From assembly GCA_016927095.1 (NCBI GenBank), contig JAFGNI010000743.1, positions 1 to 9,402 on the forward strand: DNA of 9,402 nt. The letters run 5' to 3'. The DNA comes from Anaerolineae bacterium (lineage in GTDB: Bacteria; Chloroflexota; Anaerolineae; B4-G1; SLSP01). Under the pieces are notes generated by a model. It was not told the origin of the DNA, searched no databases, and was given only the letters and a program-made list of their open reading frames with translations. The stretch's first letter is position 1. Every line of letters begins with the position of its first letter. The translations under genes and the position numbers were made by a program. This document shows positions 1 to 5,846 of this stretch, piece after piece.

Positions 1-223
1 GGTAGCGCGCGCGGATGGTGGACAGGTGGGCGCTGACCGTGGAGGGGGCGTAGGTTGCCAGCATCTCGTCCCGATAGCGTGCCAGGTCGGGCTGGTGCCA
101 TTGCAGGCGGTTGGTGGACAGCCAGTCGGCGAACCTGCCCAGGCGGTAGCGTGCGTCCTTGCTGGCGTCTGGGGGGATGAGCAGGGCTGTTGGGTCGTGA
201 TAGGGGGTCAATTCGGTTGGCAT
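1..223 (-). CDS. Tyrosine recombinase/integrase, N-terminal part (runs off the window)
   Basis: This is the first 74 codons of a gene reading leftwards out of the window. The visible protein begins MPTELTPYHDP and contains FADWLSTNRLQW, then LARYRDEMLATYAPSTVSAH and LSTIRARY. This matches the SAM-like N-terminal core-binding domain of phage-type/Xer-type tyrosine recombinases: an alpha-helical clamp with F-x-x-W-L, then Y-x-x-x-M, then S-T-V-x-x-x-L-S-x-I-R. The catalytic domain (R-H-R-Y residues) lies outside the window, so activity cannot be judged. The ATG at 221-223 is supported by a strong AAAGGAGG eight bases upstream and by a perfect-consensus promoter further upstream. A recombinase beside a conflict-type operon suggests a mobile or integrated island. 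It could also be a domesticated XerC/D-like enzyme; the N-terminus alone does not separate these. Confidence 0.8.
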   Translation of the reverse strand, partial: MPTELTPYHDPTALLIPPDASKDARYRLGRFADWLSTNRLQWHQPDLARYRDEMLATYAPSTVSAHLSTIRARY

Positions 224-231
224 TAGGGGGG

Positions 232-239
232 CCTCCTTT
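232..239 (-). promoter_or_regulatory. Ribosome binding site of the integrase gene
   Basis: The minus strand reads AAAGGAGG, a near-perfect anti-16S match, with eight bases to the ATG at 223. It fixes the start codon of the truncated recombinase gene. Confidence 0.8.
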
Positions 240-241
240 GG

Positions 242-267
242 TTGCGTATACTGGCAATTCTACGCAA
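242..267. repeat. 7-bp inverted repeat at the integrase transcription start (possible operator)
   Basis: TTGCGTA (242-248) and TACGCAA (261-267) form a perfect inverted repeat around a 12-base spacer. The arms straddle the predicted start of transcription (about 263) and the beginning of the 5' leader, just downstream of the -10 box. This is a classic place for a repressor operator. Binding by the recombinase itself is an alternative. Only the dyad is seen; the bound protein is unknown. Confidence 0.5.
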
Positions 268-269
268 TC

Positions 270-298
270 ATTATAGCTCAGAAAGGCGCATTTGTCAA
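270..298 (-). promoter_or_regulatory. Perfect-consensus sigma70-type promoter for the integrase gene
   Basis: On the minus strand TTGACA (298 to 293) is followed by a 17-base spacer and TATAAT (275 to 270), matching the consensus exactly at both hexamers and at optimal spacing. Transcription would begin near 263 and yield a 40-base leader before the ATG at 223. Such an unweakened promoter on a recombinase gene would be strong unless repressed, which fits the inverted repeat directly downstream. Confidence 0.85.
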
Positions 299-507
299 GG
301 GTTTTGGGAGGGAAATGCTCCCTAGAGACGGCCCGCGCCGCCTTTTCGCGGGCCAGCGGCAGGCGTTCCAGGTGCAAAGTCGTTCACGATGCCAAACCAC
401 CGCCCTCACTCTGTCCAACTTGCTCTCTGGGCGACGGGGTGACCTCGACTGCCGAGAGGGCAGAGGGCGCTCGTGTTACTTGCACTAAACAAAGAGCACA
501 GGCCAGA
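299..507. other. Intergenic region downstream of the NACHT-FGE gene
   Basis: No convincing gene lies here; the long plus-strand reading frame crossing it is antisense to the NACHT-FGE gene and has a disordered composition. It holds a perfect 8-bp inverted repeat GGCCCGCG/CGCGGGCC (330-337 and 347-354, 9-base loop) and a weaker CTGCC/GGCAG hairpin near 449-463. Neither is followed by a T-run on either strand, so neither is a standard intrinsic terminator. In DGR systems a GC-rich hairpin follows the variable region, but usually closer than the ~155 bases seen here. No adenine-rich template repeat is visible. Confidence 0.5.
330..354. repeat. GC-rich hairpin downstream of the NACHT-FGE gene
   Basis: A perfect 8-bp stem (GGCCCGCG at 330-337, CGCGGGCC at 347-354) encloses a 9-base loop. 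It may stabilise the 3' end of the operon mRNA or form a DNA cruciform. There is no U-tract, so Rho-independent termination is not supported. Confidence 0.5.
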
Positions 508-3108
508 TTATGGAGAGGCGGAGGAGACGACCCGGAAACCGTAGTCGTACCAGTCGCTATCTGGGAAGTACCTGTGGCGAAACGCGCAACGAGCGTGGTC
601 CCGGGAGCTCTGGAACGACCCGCCGCGAATCACCGGGCACAGTTCCCTCCCCGCTGCATCCAGGTTCTCTCGGCCGTCATTCGGATCATATGGGTAGTCG
701 AAGTTCGGCCTGTCCCGTTCCCGCACCCGCAAGCTGCGTGTCCATTCCCACACATTGCCCACCATATCCGCGCAGCCATATGGGCCGGCCCCGTTGGGAT
801 AGGCACCCACCGAGGTCTTGTTCCACTTGCCCCCTTCTGCGGTATTGCACCGCGTCGCATCCCATTCGTTACCCCACGGATAAATGCGACCGTCTGCCCC
901 CCTCGCCGCCTTTTCCCATTGTGCCTCAGTCGGCAGCGCCACCGGCAGTCCTGTCCTCTCTGCCAGCCATTGGCAGTAGGCAAGCGCATCGTACCAGGTC
1001 ACGCAGGTCACCGGATGATCGTCCTGCCCGTGCAAACTGAACTTGTTTCGCGGCTGGTACCCACTGCTCTCGGCAAAGACGCGGAATTGGGCCACGGTCA
1101 CCGGGCAACGACCGATCCAGTATCCCGGCAGGGCGAGCGGATGCTGGGGCAGTTCATTGTCTCGCGCGTCAGGGTCTATCCCCTTGTCGCTGCCCATCAG
1201 GAATGGCCCCGGCGGCACCCAGACCATCGGTTGACCCAACAAGGCTGCCAGGTAGCGCAATCCTAAGTGGTGGAATGGATGTCCGGGCTGCTGCGCCACC
1301 GCCAAGACCTCACGTCGCACAACCTCTCCCCCTTCTAGTAATGCCTGCGCTGCCAGCCCCGATACTTCCTCGTCCCTGTCCGACACTGCTCTAAGAAGGG
1401 GACACACGACGCGCTTGCTGCGTACCCGTGCCAACGCAGCTACCGCACGCCGCCGATCTGTGACTTGTGGCGATTCCAACAGCCGAATAGAGTCCCTAGC
1501 CACCGCCTCGCGCGTTTCCTCACTGACCTTCCGTCCTTCCTCGGTGCACCACCATGCTAGCCAGGGGTTGACACGCGCTACCTCGCGGGCCAGCCAGTCT
1601 GCATCCTCGACCAGCCCGGCGAGCTGCACAAAGGTCTCCGCCCACCAGTCATCTGCTGCCAAGCTGGCCAGACCCTCTTCCCTGCGGGTCAGCACGCGAC
1701 GCACATTACGCAGCGAACGCTCCCCCCAACTCGTGTCCCGCTCCCGTTCGACCATCCCGCACAAGGCCAGCGCAGCAAAGTGCTCCTGTACCGTCTGGTG
1801 CGGCGCAAACCACAGTGTCTCTTCTCCAGCTAGTAGGCCGTGCCGCGCGCAGGCGCCCAACACATCTTCGGGCCTACCCTCGACTGAACTCTCGATGAGC
1901 ACGTCTACCGCCTCGATCCACGAGCACGAGATACGCTGTTCCCGACTCAGACGGTAGGCTAGTTCGACCAATGCCTGTCGCTTGTGCCGCTCCGGGATGC
2001 CGGCATCCATGCGCCGGTCCGTGTCGCGGCGCAGCATGCGCGAGACAAAGCGCGCATACAGCTCGCCCCGATTGCCAGGTAGCGACTCGTCGGCAGCCCC
2101 CGCCTCCTTGATCAGCCAAAGGATCAGGGGCGTGCGGGACATTTCGCGCAGGCGCTCGTCTAGCCGGCTATAGAGCCCTTCCCCTTTAGCCCCCAAGTGC
2201 GCGACCAGGTAGGCCCGTGCCTGCCCGTCGGCAATGGGCTGCACCGCGACGGCGCGCTCTACCTCGCCCCGCAGCCGCCGCCACATCTCGTCCTTCGGGC
2301 GACTGGTGAGGATCAGCGGATGCCCGGCATAGTTGGCCCTCCACCGCACCAACTCGCCGACCAGGCGGTCGCGGTAGGGCGGGGCAACCTCGTTCAAACC
2401 ATCAAATAGAAAGACACATCGACACGCCCCATCCCGAAGAAATGCATCTAGTGCCCACTCGCCCTCTAGGCGGAGGTGGCCTGTTTCCTGGAGTAGCGCG
2501 CACACCCATTCTCGCAGCGGGGCACCGTCGTACTGAAAGAGGCGTACCAATACGGGCACGACCGGCTCCTCGCCAGTACATAACTCCCAGGCCAGCCGTT
2601 CCAACGCGACCGTCTTGCCTGAACCCGGCTCGCCCAGCACCAGTAGCCGGTTGGTCACGTGGAGTGCGGTCAGGAGGTTCTCCCGTGGCCCCAGCTGCCC
2701 CGCCTGGTACGGTGAGGCTTCGATGGGTAGCGTGGCACCCTCTTCTTGGATGTACGTAGACATGCCGCCCCAGCGCGCCTGGGCGTCCCTTGCTAGGCGC
2801 TCGCGCAGAGCGGCACGGTGTTGGGCTATGGCCTGGGGAGAGGGTAACGTACCTGGACCAGCCAGAGCATCGATGTCCAGGGCAAGAACATGGTCGGCCA
2901 TCTGAGCAATGTCATCGGGTAGTACATCATCGACCAGTGGACGGAGTTCGGCCAAGTCGTATTCAGTATGCTCCTTGTGCTCCTGAATGATCCGTTTCGC
3001 ACGTTGCCTTTCTTCTGGCCGCTCAGAGGTGCGAATGATGGCCTCGTACTCGCGCACGATGTCATAGGACTCGCGGATAGCTCTCTCAAGGTCATCTTTG
3101 CGCGCCAT
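508..3108 (-). CDS. EAD-NACHT NTPase with HEAT-like segment and C-terminal FGE/C-type-lectin-fold domain
   Basis: Predicted STAND-class signalling ATPase of 866 aa. Residues 1-75 are an alpha-helical effector-associated-type domain shared with the protein encoded at 3392-4900. The NACHT core (about 140-300) has Walker A GEPGSGKT (159-166), Walker B FLFDGLNE (233-240) and sensor-like LTSRP (267-271). A helical region containing QEHFAAL (441-447) and HEAT-like helices (about 548-605) follow. Residues 627-866 are a formylglycine-generating-enzyme (SUMF1)-type domain: MVWVPPGPFLMGS, LPTEAQWEKAARG, MVGNVWEWT, RGGSF and GFRVV. Both catalytic cysteines of true FGEs are replaced (Ser834 and Ala839 at the aligned positions), so it is likely a ligand-binding lectin-fold module. 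The ATG at 3108 has GGAG six bases upstream, inside the preceding gene, which ends three bases before it. By family, it would sense a trigger, oligomerise and signal through EAD contacts. The ligand and output are unknown. Confidence 0.9.
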   Translation of the reverse strand: MARKDDLERAIRESYDIVREYEAIIRTSERPEERQRAKRIIQEHKEHTEYDLAELRPLVDDVLPDDIAQMADHVLALDIDALAGPGTLPSPQAIAQHRAALRERLARDAQARWGGMSTYIQEEGATLPIEASPYQAGQLGPRENLLTALHVTNRLLVLGEPGSGKTVALERLAWELCTGEEPVVPVLVRLFQYDGAPLREWVCALLQETGHLRLEGEWALDAFLRDGACRCVFLFDGLNEVAPPYRDRLVGELVRWRANYAGHPLILTSRPKDEMWRRLRGEVERAVAVQPIADGQARAYLVAHLGAKGEGLYSRLDERLREMSRTPLILWLIKEAGAADESLPGNRGELYARFVSRMLRRDTDRRMDAGIPERHKRQALVELAYRLSREQRISCSWIEAVDVLIESSVEGRPEDVLGACARHGLLAGEETLWFAPHQTVQEHFAALALCGMVERERDTSWGERSLRNVRRVLTRREEGLASLAADDWWAETFVQLAGLVEDADWLAREVARVNPWLAWWCTEEGRKVSEETREAVARDSIRLLESPQVTDRRRAVAALARVRSKRVVCPLLRAVSDRDEEVSGLAAQALLEGGEVVRREVLAVAQQPGHPFHHLGLRYLAALLGQPMVWVPPGPFLMGSDKGIDPDARDNELPQHPLALPGYWIGRCPVTVAQFRVFAESSGYQPRNKFSLHGQDDHPVTCVTWYDALAYCQWLAERTGLPVALPTEAQWEKAARGADGRIYPWGNEWDATRCNTAEGGKWNKTSVGAYPNGAGPYGCADMVGNVWEWTRSLRVRERDRPNFDYPYDPNDGRENLDAAGRELCPVIRGGSFQSSRDHARCAFRHRYFPDSDWYDYGFRVVSSASP
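510..627 (-). other. Candidate DGR-type variable region at the 3' end of the FGE-like domain
   Basis: Codons 828-866 follow the layout of FGE-type DGR variable regions: invariant R-G-G-S-F, a patch of changeable residues, invariant A-R-C-A-x-R, more changeable residues, then G-F-R-V-V at the extreme C-terminus. In the changeable patches most codons end in C and encode F, S, D, H or Y (TTC, AGC, TCC, GAC, CAC, TAC). These are the codons obtained when adenines of AAC template codons are randomised. No template repeat or reverse transcriptase is visible in the window, so this is inference from pattern only. The region could also be a naturally divergent ligand-binding loop. Confidence 0.4.
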
Positions 3109-3111
3109 ATC

Positions 3112-3330
3112 CTACTCCATCTCGTCGTCAGGATCCCCCACAATCACCCCCACCATCTCTGCCGCCATCGAGCCCAGCGCACTCATTAGATAGCGCACGT
3201 CGCCAAGATACACCCGCACAGCGCCTGGCTCGCCCTCTCTGCGGAGCAGAATGTGCGGCTCGTCGGCTTCTAGGACGAATCCGTCACGGATGTGGATGGT
3301 GTTCTGTATCCTGAATACTCCTGTTTGCAC
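3112..3330 (-). CDS. Small hypothetical protein between the two EAD genes
   Basis: A 72-aa acidic-tailed protein that I do not recognise. The first half looks beta-rich (GVFRIQNTIHIRDGFVLEAD, ILLRREGE, VRVYLGDVR), followed by a helix (RYLMSALGSMAAEMV) and an acidic end (GDPDDEME). There is no signal peptide, membrane helix or cysteine. The start is a GTG at 3330, preceded by GAGAGG five bases upstream. The stop is three bases before the ATG of the NACHT gene, whose Shine-Dalgarno lies inside this gene, so translation is probably coupled. It sits 61 bases after the EAD-TM-TPR gene in the same operon, which suggests a component or regulator of that module. Confidence 0.75.
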   Translation of the reverse strand: MQTGVFRIQNTIHIRDGFVLEADEPHILLRREGEPGAVRVYLGDVRYLMSALGSMAAEMVGVIVGDPDDEME

Positions 3331-3391
3331 GACGGCCTCTCGGCCACAAGCGATGCCATGTAGGGTCCAGACGAAGCTCCGCTTCAGTCAA

Positions 3392-4900
3392 TCACTGGCG
3401 TCTCAATGCCAGCAATTCGTGCTCTGCCGCCTGTTTCACCTCATCATTCTGGCTGTTCTCCAGAAGCCACTCAAAGTCAGCGATAGCCTTTTCTCGCTCA
3501 CCCAGCCCTCCGTAGGCTCGACCACGCCCGAAATAACACTGGTCCCGGAAATCGACAGACGACCCGTATTCCAAAGCATAGATACAGTCAGCGATGCAGT
3601 GAGTATAGTCATCGACGACGCGATCAAGATCTCCGCCGCCTAGTCTTTCCGAGTCACCTCTCACCGCGTACGCACCGCAGCGGAGTCCTATCGTCCTAAT
3701 CGAGGCGTTGCCGTCTCTTGAGATTTGGATTGCCTCCGCTTGATTAAGGGTATCAATGGATCGAGTTCGGTCTCCCTCGTATCCGCGCTTGGCGTATGCC
3801 TCGCCAAGGAGGTTATAGGCCTCGTCGTGAGCTGGATCTAGCCTAGTGGCTTCCAGGAAATCCTCAACAGCCGAGGGCCAGTCGCCGCTCCAATGAGTCA
3901 GACCTCGTCGCAAATACGCTTCTGCAACGGGTCGAATGTCGATGATGCCGTTATAGATGGGAATCGCCTCCATTGCCTTCCCCTCCTGTCGTAGGCTCCA
4001 GGTCCAATTCAGGCAGTCGGTCCACAGAACTCCGCAGTCAGAGGCTGGCTCCCAGTTGGAGTCCTTGCAGCCATATAAACCAGCACACGGTCCCGGCATT
4101 TCGGTCGGCATCGGTGGTATTGGCGTCGCTGTGTTCGTCGGGATGGCGATTGACGTTGACGTCGGCGGTACTAGCGTTGGTGTCGGCGGTACTTGGGTCG
4201 GTGTCTGGGTCGGCGGTATGGGCGTCGGTGTCGGTGGCATTGGTGTTGGTGTCGGCGGAACCGGTGTCGATGTTGGCGGTACCAATGTTGGCCTGGATGT
4301 GGCTGTAGGAACGGGCGTAGATGCCAGCAGTCGAGTAGGTGTGGATGTCGAAGAAGGAGCAGGTGTAGTCGTTGTGGAGCGAGTCGCTTTTGACGTTGAT
4401 GTTGACGTATTGGTGGCTTCGGGCACGGGCGTGCGGGCCAATGTGGGCACAGCGACCGTGGCAAGCGTGCTCGTTGATGTCCACACGGCTACGGACGGCG
4501 ACTGAGGCGTCTCAGTGGGTCTAGTCCAAGGTCCGAGTGCTCGTATACCTAGGTACGAACCGATTAGCACGATTATTACCAGCATGACCACAACAGCCCA
4601 CGCCCTGGATCGGCGAAACCTGCTCGGAGATCGAGACGCGGAAGGCTGTTCAGTCTTCAGAGACGGTGTCGCAGCAGAAAAGTGGTTTGCGATCTGGGCC
4701 ATCTCCTCAGACAGCTCACCCTCGACCAGTGGGCGATACTCTTTCAGGTAGATATTGACAAGCCCCCACTGCTTTCGGATCACTCGTTTGGCACGCAGTT
4801 CTTCTTCTGGTCGGTCCGAGTCGCGGATGATGCATTCGTTCTCCCGGATCAGATCATAGGATTCGCGGATAGCTTGTTCGAGGTCCTCTTTCCGAGACAC
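3392..4900 (-). CDS. EAD-transmembrane-Pro/Thr linker-TPR ectodomain protein
   Basis: A 502-aa membrane protein. Residues 1-74 are an EAD closely matching that of the NACHT protein ([16 protein letters not shown] versus MARKDDLERAIRESYD). A basic patch (RFRRSRA, 94-100) precedes one hydrophobic helix (about 100-121), predicting a cytosolic EAD and an outside C-terminus. Residues 127-270 are a Pro/Thr/Ser-rich linker with PPTPTP repeats. Residues 297-500 carry TPR-like helical pairs ([40 protein letters not shown]). All eight cysteines after the helix (272, 278, 289, 296, 408, 435, 439, 455) fall beyond the linker, which fits disulfides outside the cytoplasm. The GTG start at 4900 has AAGGAGGGGG five bases upstream. 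It is the first gene of the operon. The outside TPRs may sense or bind a surface partner and relay to, or anchor, the NACHT protein through EAD-EAD contact; this is inference. Confidence 0.85.
   Translation of the reverse strand: MSRKEDLEQAIRESYDLIRENECIIRDSDRPEEELRAKRVIRKQWGLVNIYLKEYRPLVEGELSEEMAQIANHFSAATPSLKTEQPSASRSPSRFRRSRAWAVVVMLVIIVLIGSYLGIRALGPWTRPTETPQSPSVAVWTSTSTLATVAVPTLARTPVPEATNTSTSTSKATRSTTTTPAPSSTSTPTRLLASTPVPTATSRPTLVPPTSTPVPPTPTPMPPTPTPIPPTQTPTQVPPTPTLVPPTSTSIAIPTNTATPIPPMPTEMPGPCAGLYGCKDSNWEPASDCGVLWTDCLNWTWSLRQEGKAMEAIPIYNGIIDIRPVAEAYLRRGLTHWSGDWPSAVEDFLEATRLDPAHDEAYNLLGEAYAKRGYEGDRTRSIDTLNQAEAIQISRDGNASIRTIGLRCGAYAVRGDSERLGGGDLDRVVDDYTHCIADCIYALEYGSSVDFRDQCYFGRGRAYGGLGEREKAIADFEWLLENSQNDEVKQAAEHELLALRRQ
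4097..4279 (-). repeat. Low-complexity tandem repeat coding the PPTPTP linker
   Basis: Imperfect short repeats (GGTGTCGGCGGTA-like on the plus strand) encode residues 208-268, dominated by PPTPTP and PPTSTP units. Such repeats can gain or lose units by slippage and would change the length of the stalk between the membrane helix and the TPR ectodomain. It is not a CRISPR: there are no spacers and the reading frame continues through it. Confidence 0.7.
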
Positions 4901-4905
4901 TGCTT

Positions 4906-4915
4906 CCCCCTCCTT
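4906..4915 (-). promoter_or_regulatory. Ribosome binding site deciding the GTG start of the EAD-TM-TPR gene
   Basis: The minus strand reads AAGGAGGGGG, then AAGCA and the GTG at 4900. The spacing and the conserved MSRKEDLE start, matching MARKDDLE of the partner gene, fix this initiation codon. Confidence 0.8.
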
Positions 4916-4950
4916 GCAACTCGGCCTTTCGCGGTGGGACGATTGCTACC

Positions 4951-4981
4951 AGTATACCACAACTCGCCGCACTTGGCACAA
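4951..4981 (-). promoter_or_regulatory. Extended -10 promoter of the EAD/NACHT operon
   Basis: The minus strand has TGG-TATACT (4959 to 4951), an extended -10 element. A weak TTGTGC -35 lies 19 bases upstream (4981 to 4976). Transcription would start near 4944, about 44 bases before the GTG at 4900. The three genes to the left have no obvious promoter of their own. It is back-to-back with the plus-strand promoter at 4987-5015. Confidence 0.55.
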
Positions 4982-4986
4982 CGACA

Positions 4987-5015
4987 TTGCCGAACCCCGC
5001 TGATCGTGGTACAAT
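4987..5015 (+). promoter_or_regulatory. Plus-strand promoter of small RNA 1
   Basis: TTGCCG (4987-4992), a 17-base spacer and TACAAT (5010-5015) with an extended TGG before the -10. Transcription is predicted from about 5022. It fires away from the EAD operon promoter; the two -35 regions are only five bases apart, so the two units may compete or be co-regulated. Confidence 0.6.
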
Positions 5016-5021
5016 GCGAGT

Positions 5022-5128
5022 AAGCGTAGAGTGCATTCAGCCTCGTCGTTGATGGAGGAGGATGGTGTGGGAGATGAGCAGCCGATCACTGGCCTGGGAG
5101 AGTTGCAGGTGGGTGGTCGGCTGTTTTT
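5022..5128 (+). ncRNA. Putative ~107-nt small RNA 1 (promoter to intrinsic terminator)
   Basis: A near-consensus promoter ends at 5015 and a strong hairpin with a T-run ends at 5128, with no good open reading frame between them (a 28-codon frame from 5052 lacks a ribosome binding site). A CCTC/GAGG pairing (5041-5044, 5055-5058) may form a 5' hairpin. The 3' hairpin arms resemble those of the second candidate RNA at 7550-7646. The family is not recognised. Alternatives are a leader or attenuator for the zinc-finger gene at 5266, or read-through into a minus-strand coding remnant. Confidence 0.4.
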
Positions 5129-5222
5129 GCGTGGCTAAGTCGAAAGCTGCACCCAGGATGTACAGCAAGCACAGCGCAATGCGATACTGTTCTGGGGGTT
5201 GATGCCACGAGACATCTCTCAT
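5037..5222 (-). CDS. Possible small hypothetical protein or coding remnant (61 aa)
   Basis: The minus strand has an open frame from an ATG at 5222 to a TGA at 5037. Its product has a protein-like composition (PPEQYRIALCLLYILGAAFD, then LQLSQASDRLLISHTIL), more so than the plus-strand frames here. There is no recognisable Shine-Dalgarno, no promoter and no family I know. It overlaps the plus-strand promoter-terminator unit, so one of the two readings is probably wrong. It may be a decayed gene end. Confidence 0.22.
   Translation of the reverse strand: MRDVSWHQPPEQYRIALCLLYILGAAFDLATQKQPTTHLQLSQASDRLLISHTILLHQRRG
5079..5128 (+). terminator. Intrinsic terminator of small RNA 1
   Basis: CAGCCGATCAC (5079-5089) pairs with GTGGTCGGCTG (5113-5123) in an 11-bp stem with one G-U wobble. 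Inside is a further CCTG/CAGG pairing (5093-5096, 5106-5109). Five Ts follow at 5124-5128. The opposite strand has no T-run after its stem, so it acts rightwards. Confidence 0.65.
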
Positions 5223-5253
5223 CGGATTCAGACTAGAGAATGGCAGATTCGCT

Positions 5254-5262
5254 GGGGGGGGG
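5254..5262 (+). promoter_or_regulatory. G9 homopolymer forming the ribosome binding region of the zinc-finger-repeat gene
   Basis: Nine consecutive Gs end three bases before the ATG at 5266. The tract supplies a G-rich, non-canonical Shine-Dalgarno. Slippage in such a tract would alter the spacing to the start codon, so translation could vary between cells. Confidence 0.5.
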
Positions 5263-5265
5263 AAT

Positions 5266-5694
5266 ATGAGCACATCTACACCGTTTCTGTGTCGCATCGG
5301 CTTGCACGATTGGGGAGATTGGGAACCATTCGGCCAGAATCCTTGCATAGAGCAACGATTCTGTCGCCGGTGTGGTAAACCAGACACCCGCGAAGTTCAT
5401 ACTTGGGGCAACTGGGTGTACATATCGGCATATGATTGCGTTCAGGAGAGGACATGCCGGTTTTGTGGTGCAAAATCGGAGCAGAGATGGAAGCATCCGT
5501 CTTGGGAATGGGTCTATATGGCTGATGGAGATTGTACGCAGCAACAGATATGTCGTAAATGTAAGAGACCGCACCCAGACGACCTGCGTCAAGAGCGTCA
5601 CTATTGGATTGAGGATCGACAGCAAGAGCCGAGCGACTGGCCGAAGAGAAAGATATGCCAGCGATGCGGAAAAACCCAGGACATGTATAGGTGA
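5266..5694 (+). CDS. Small protein of repeated Cys/His/Trp zinc-finger-like units
   Basis: A 142-aa protein not assigned to a named family. It consists of about 3.5 repeats of roughly 32 residues with the pattern C-x5-C-x2-C-x8-12-H-x-W or close to it: C27/C33/C36/H45, C58/C64/C67/H77 and C90/C96/C99/H112, then a partial unit with C131/C134. Each His is followed by a conserved Trp (HTWGNW, HPSWEW, HYW), and an HDWGDW motif opens the protein. Three Cys and one His per unit suggest structural zinc binding. There is no membrane helix or signal peptide, so it is likely cytosolic, perhaps binding nucleic acid or protein. The ATG follows a G9 tract. Its tandem layout implies expansion by internal duplication. 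Confidence 0.75.
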   Translation: MSTSTPFLCRIGLHDWGDWEPFGQNPCIEQRFCRRCGKPDTREVHTWGNWVYISAYDCVQERTCRFCGAKSEQRWKHPSWEWVYMADGDCTQQQICRKCKRPHPDDLRQERHYWIEDRQQEPSDWPKRKICQRCGKTQDMYR

Positions 5695-5735
5695 CTGGTT
5701 CAGAATACTCGGGACTTATCCCTACCAATAACATC

Positions 5736-5741
5736 TATAAT
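5736..5741 (+). promoter_or_regulatory. Possible -10 box upstream of the secreted PLD gene
   Basis: A perfect TATAAT lies 105 bases before the ATG at 5847. No good -35 is found at 16-18 bases upstream, so this is only a candidate and may depend on an activator. Confidence 0.3.
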
Positions 5742-5786
5742 GGGCTAGCGCCTTCTCCTCAGCGACATCATTTTCGGACCTAGCCC
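5742..5786. repeat. 7-bp inverted repeat in the PLD gene leader
   Basis: GGGCTAG (5742-5748) and CTAGCCC (5780-5786) are perfect inverted copies around a 31-base spacer. There is no T-run, so it is not a standard terminator. If transcription starts from the TATAAT at 5736-5741 it would fold at the very 5' end of the mRNA. Function unknown. Confidence 0.35.
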
Positions 5787-5846
5787 GCTTCATCGACTAC
5801 AGGACTACTTTGCGGAGTTGTGGGAGAGGGAGTATGGAGGGGCTGA

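Noticed and set aside
330..354. Intrinsic terminator of the NACHT operon
   Set aside because: The stem is strong but neither strand has a T-run after it.
224..507. DGR template repeat or IMH element downstream of the FGE-like domain
   Set aside because: No adenine-rich near-copy of 510-627 is present here or elsewhere in the window, and no reverse transcriptase is encoded. The variable-region idea therefore rests on codon pattern alone.
292..1266. 324-aa plus-strand open frame
   Set aside because: It is antisense to the FGE-like domain, whose motifs are unmistakable. Its own product is rich in Pro, Arg and Cys with no recognisable domain.
4140..4310. CRISPR-like short repeats
   Set aside because: Units are short, imperfect and contiguous with no unique spacers, and they lie in frame inside a coding region.
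3957..4505. 182-aa plus-strand Gly/Val-rich frame
   Set aside because: It is the reverse of the Pro/Thr-repeat linker; the apparent GVGVGG repeats are a by-product of that low-complexity DNA.
5052..5138. 28-codon plus-strand micro-ORF (MEEDGVGDEQPITG...)
   Set aside because: There is no Shine-Dalgarno before its ATG, and the frame runs through the terminator hairpin and T-run.
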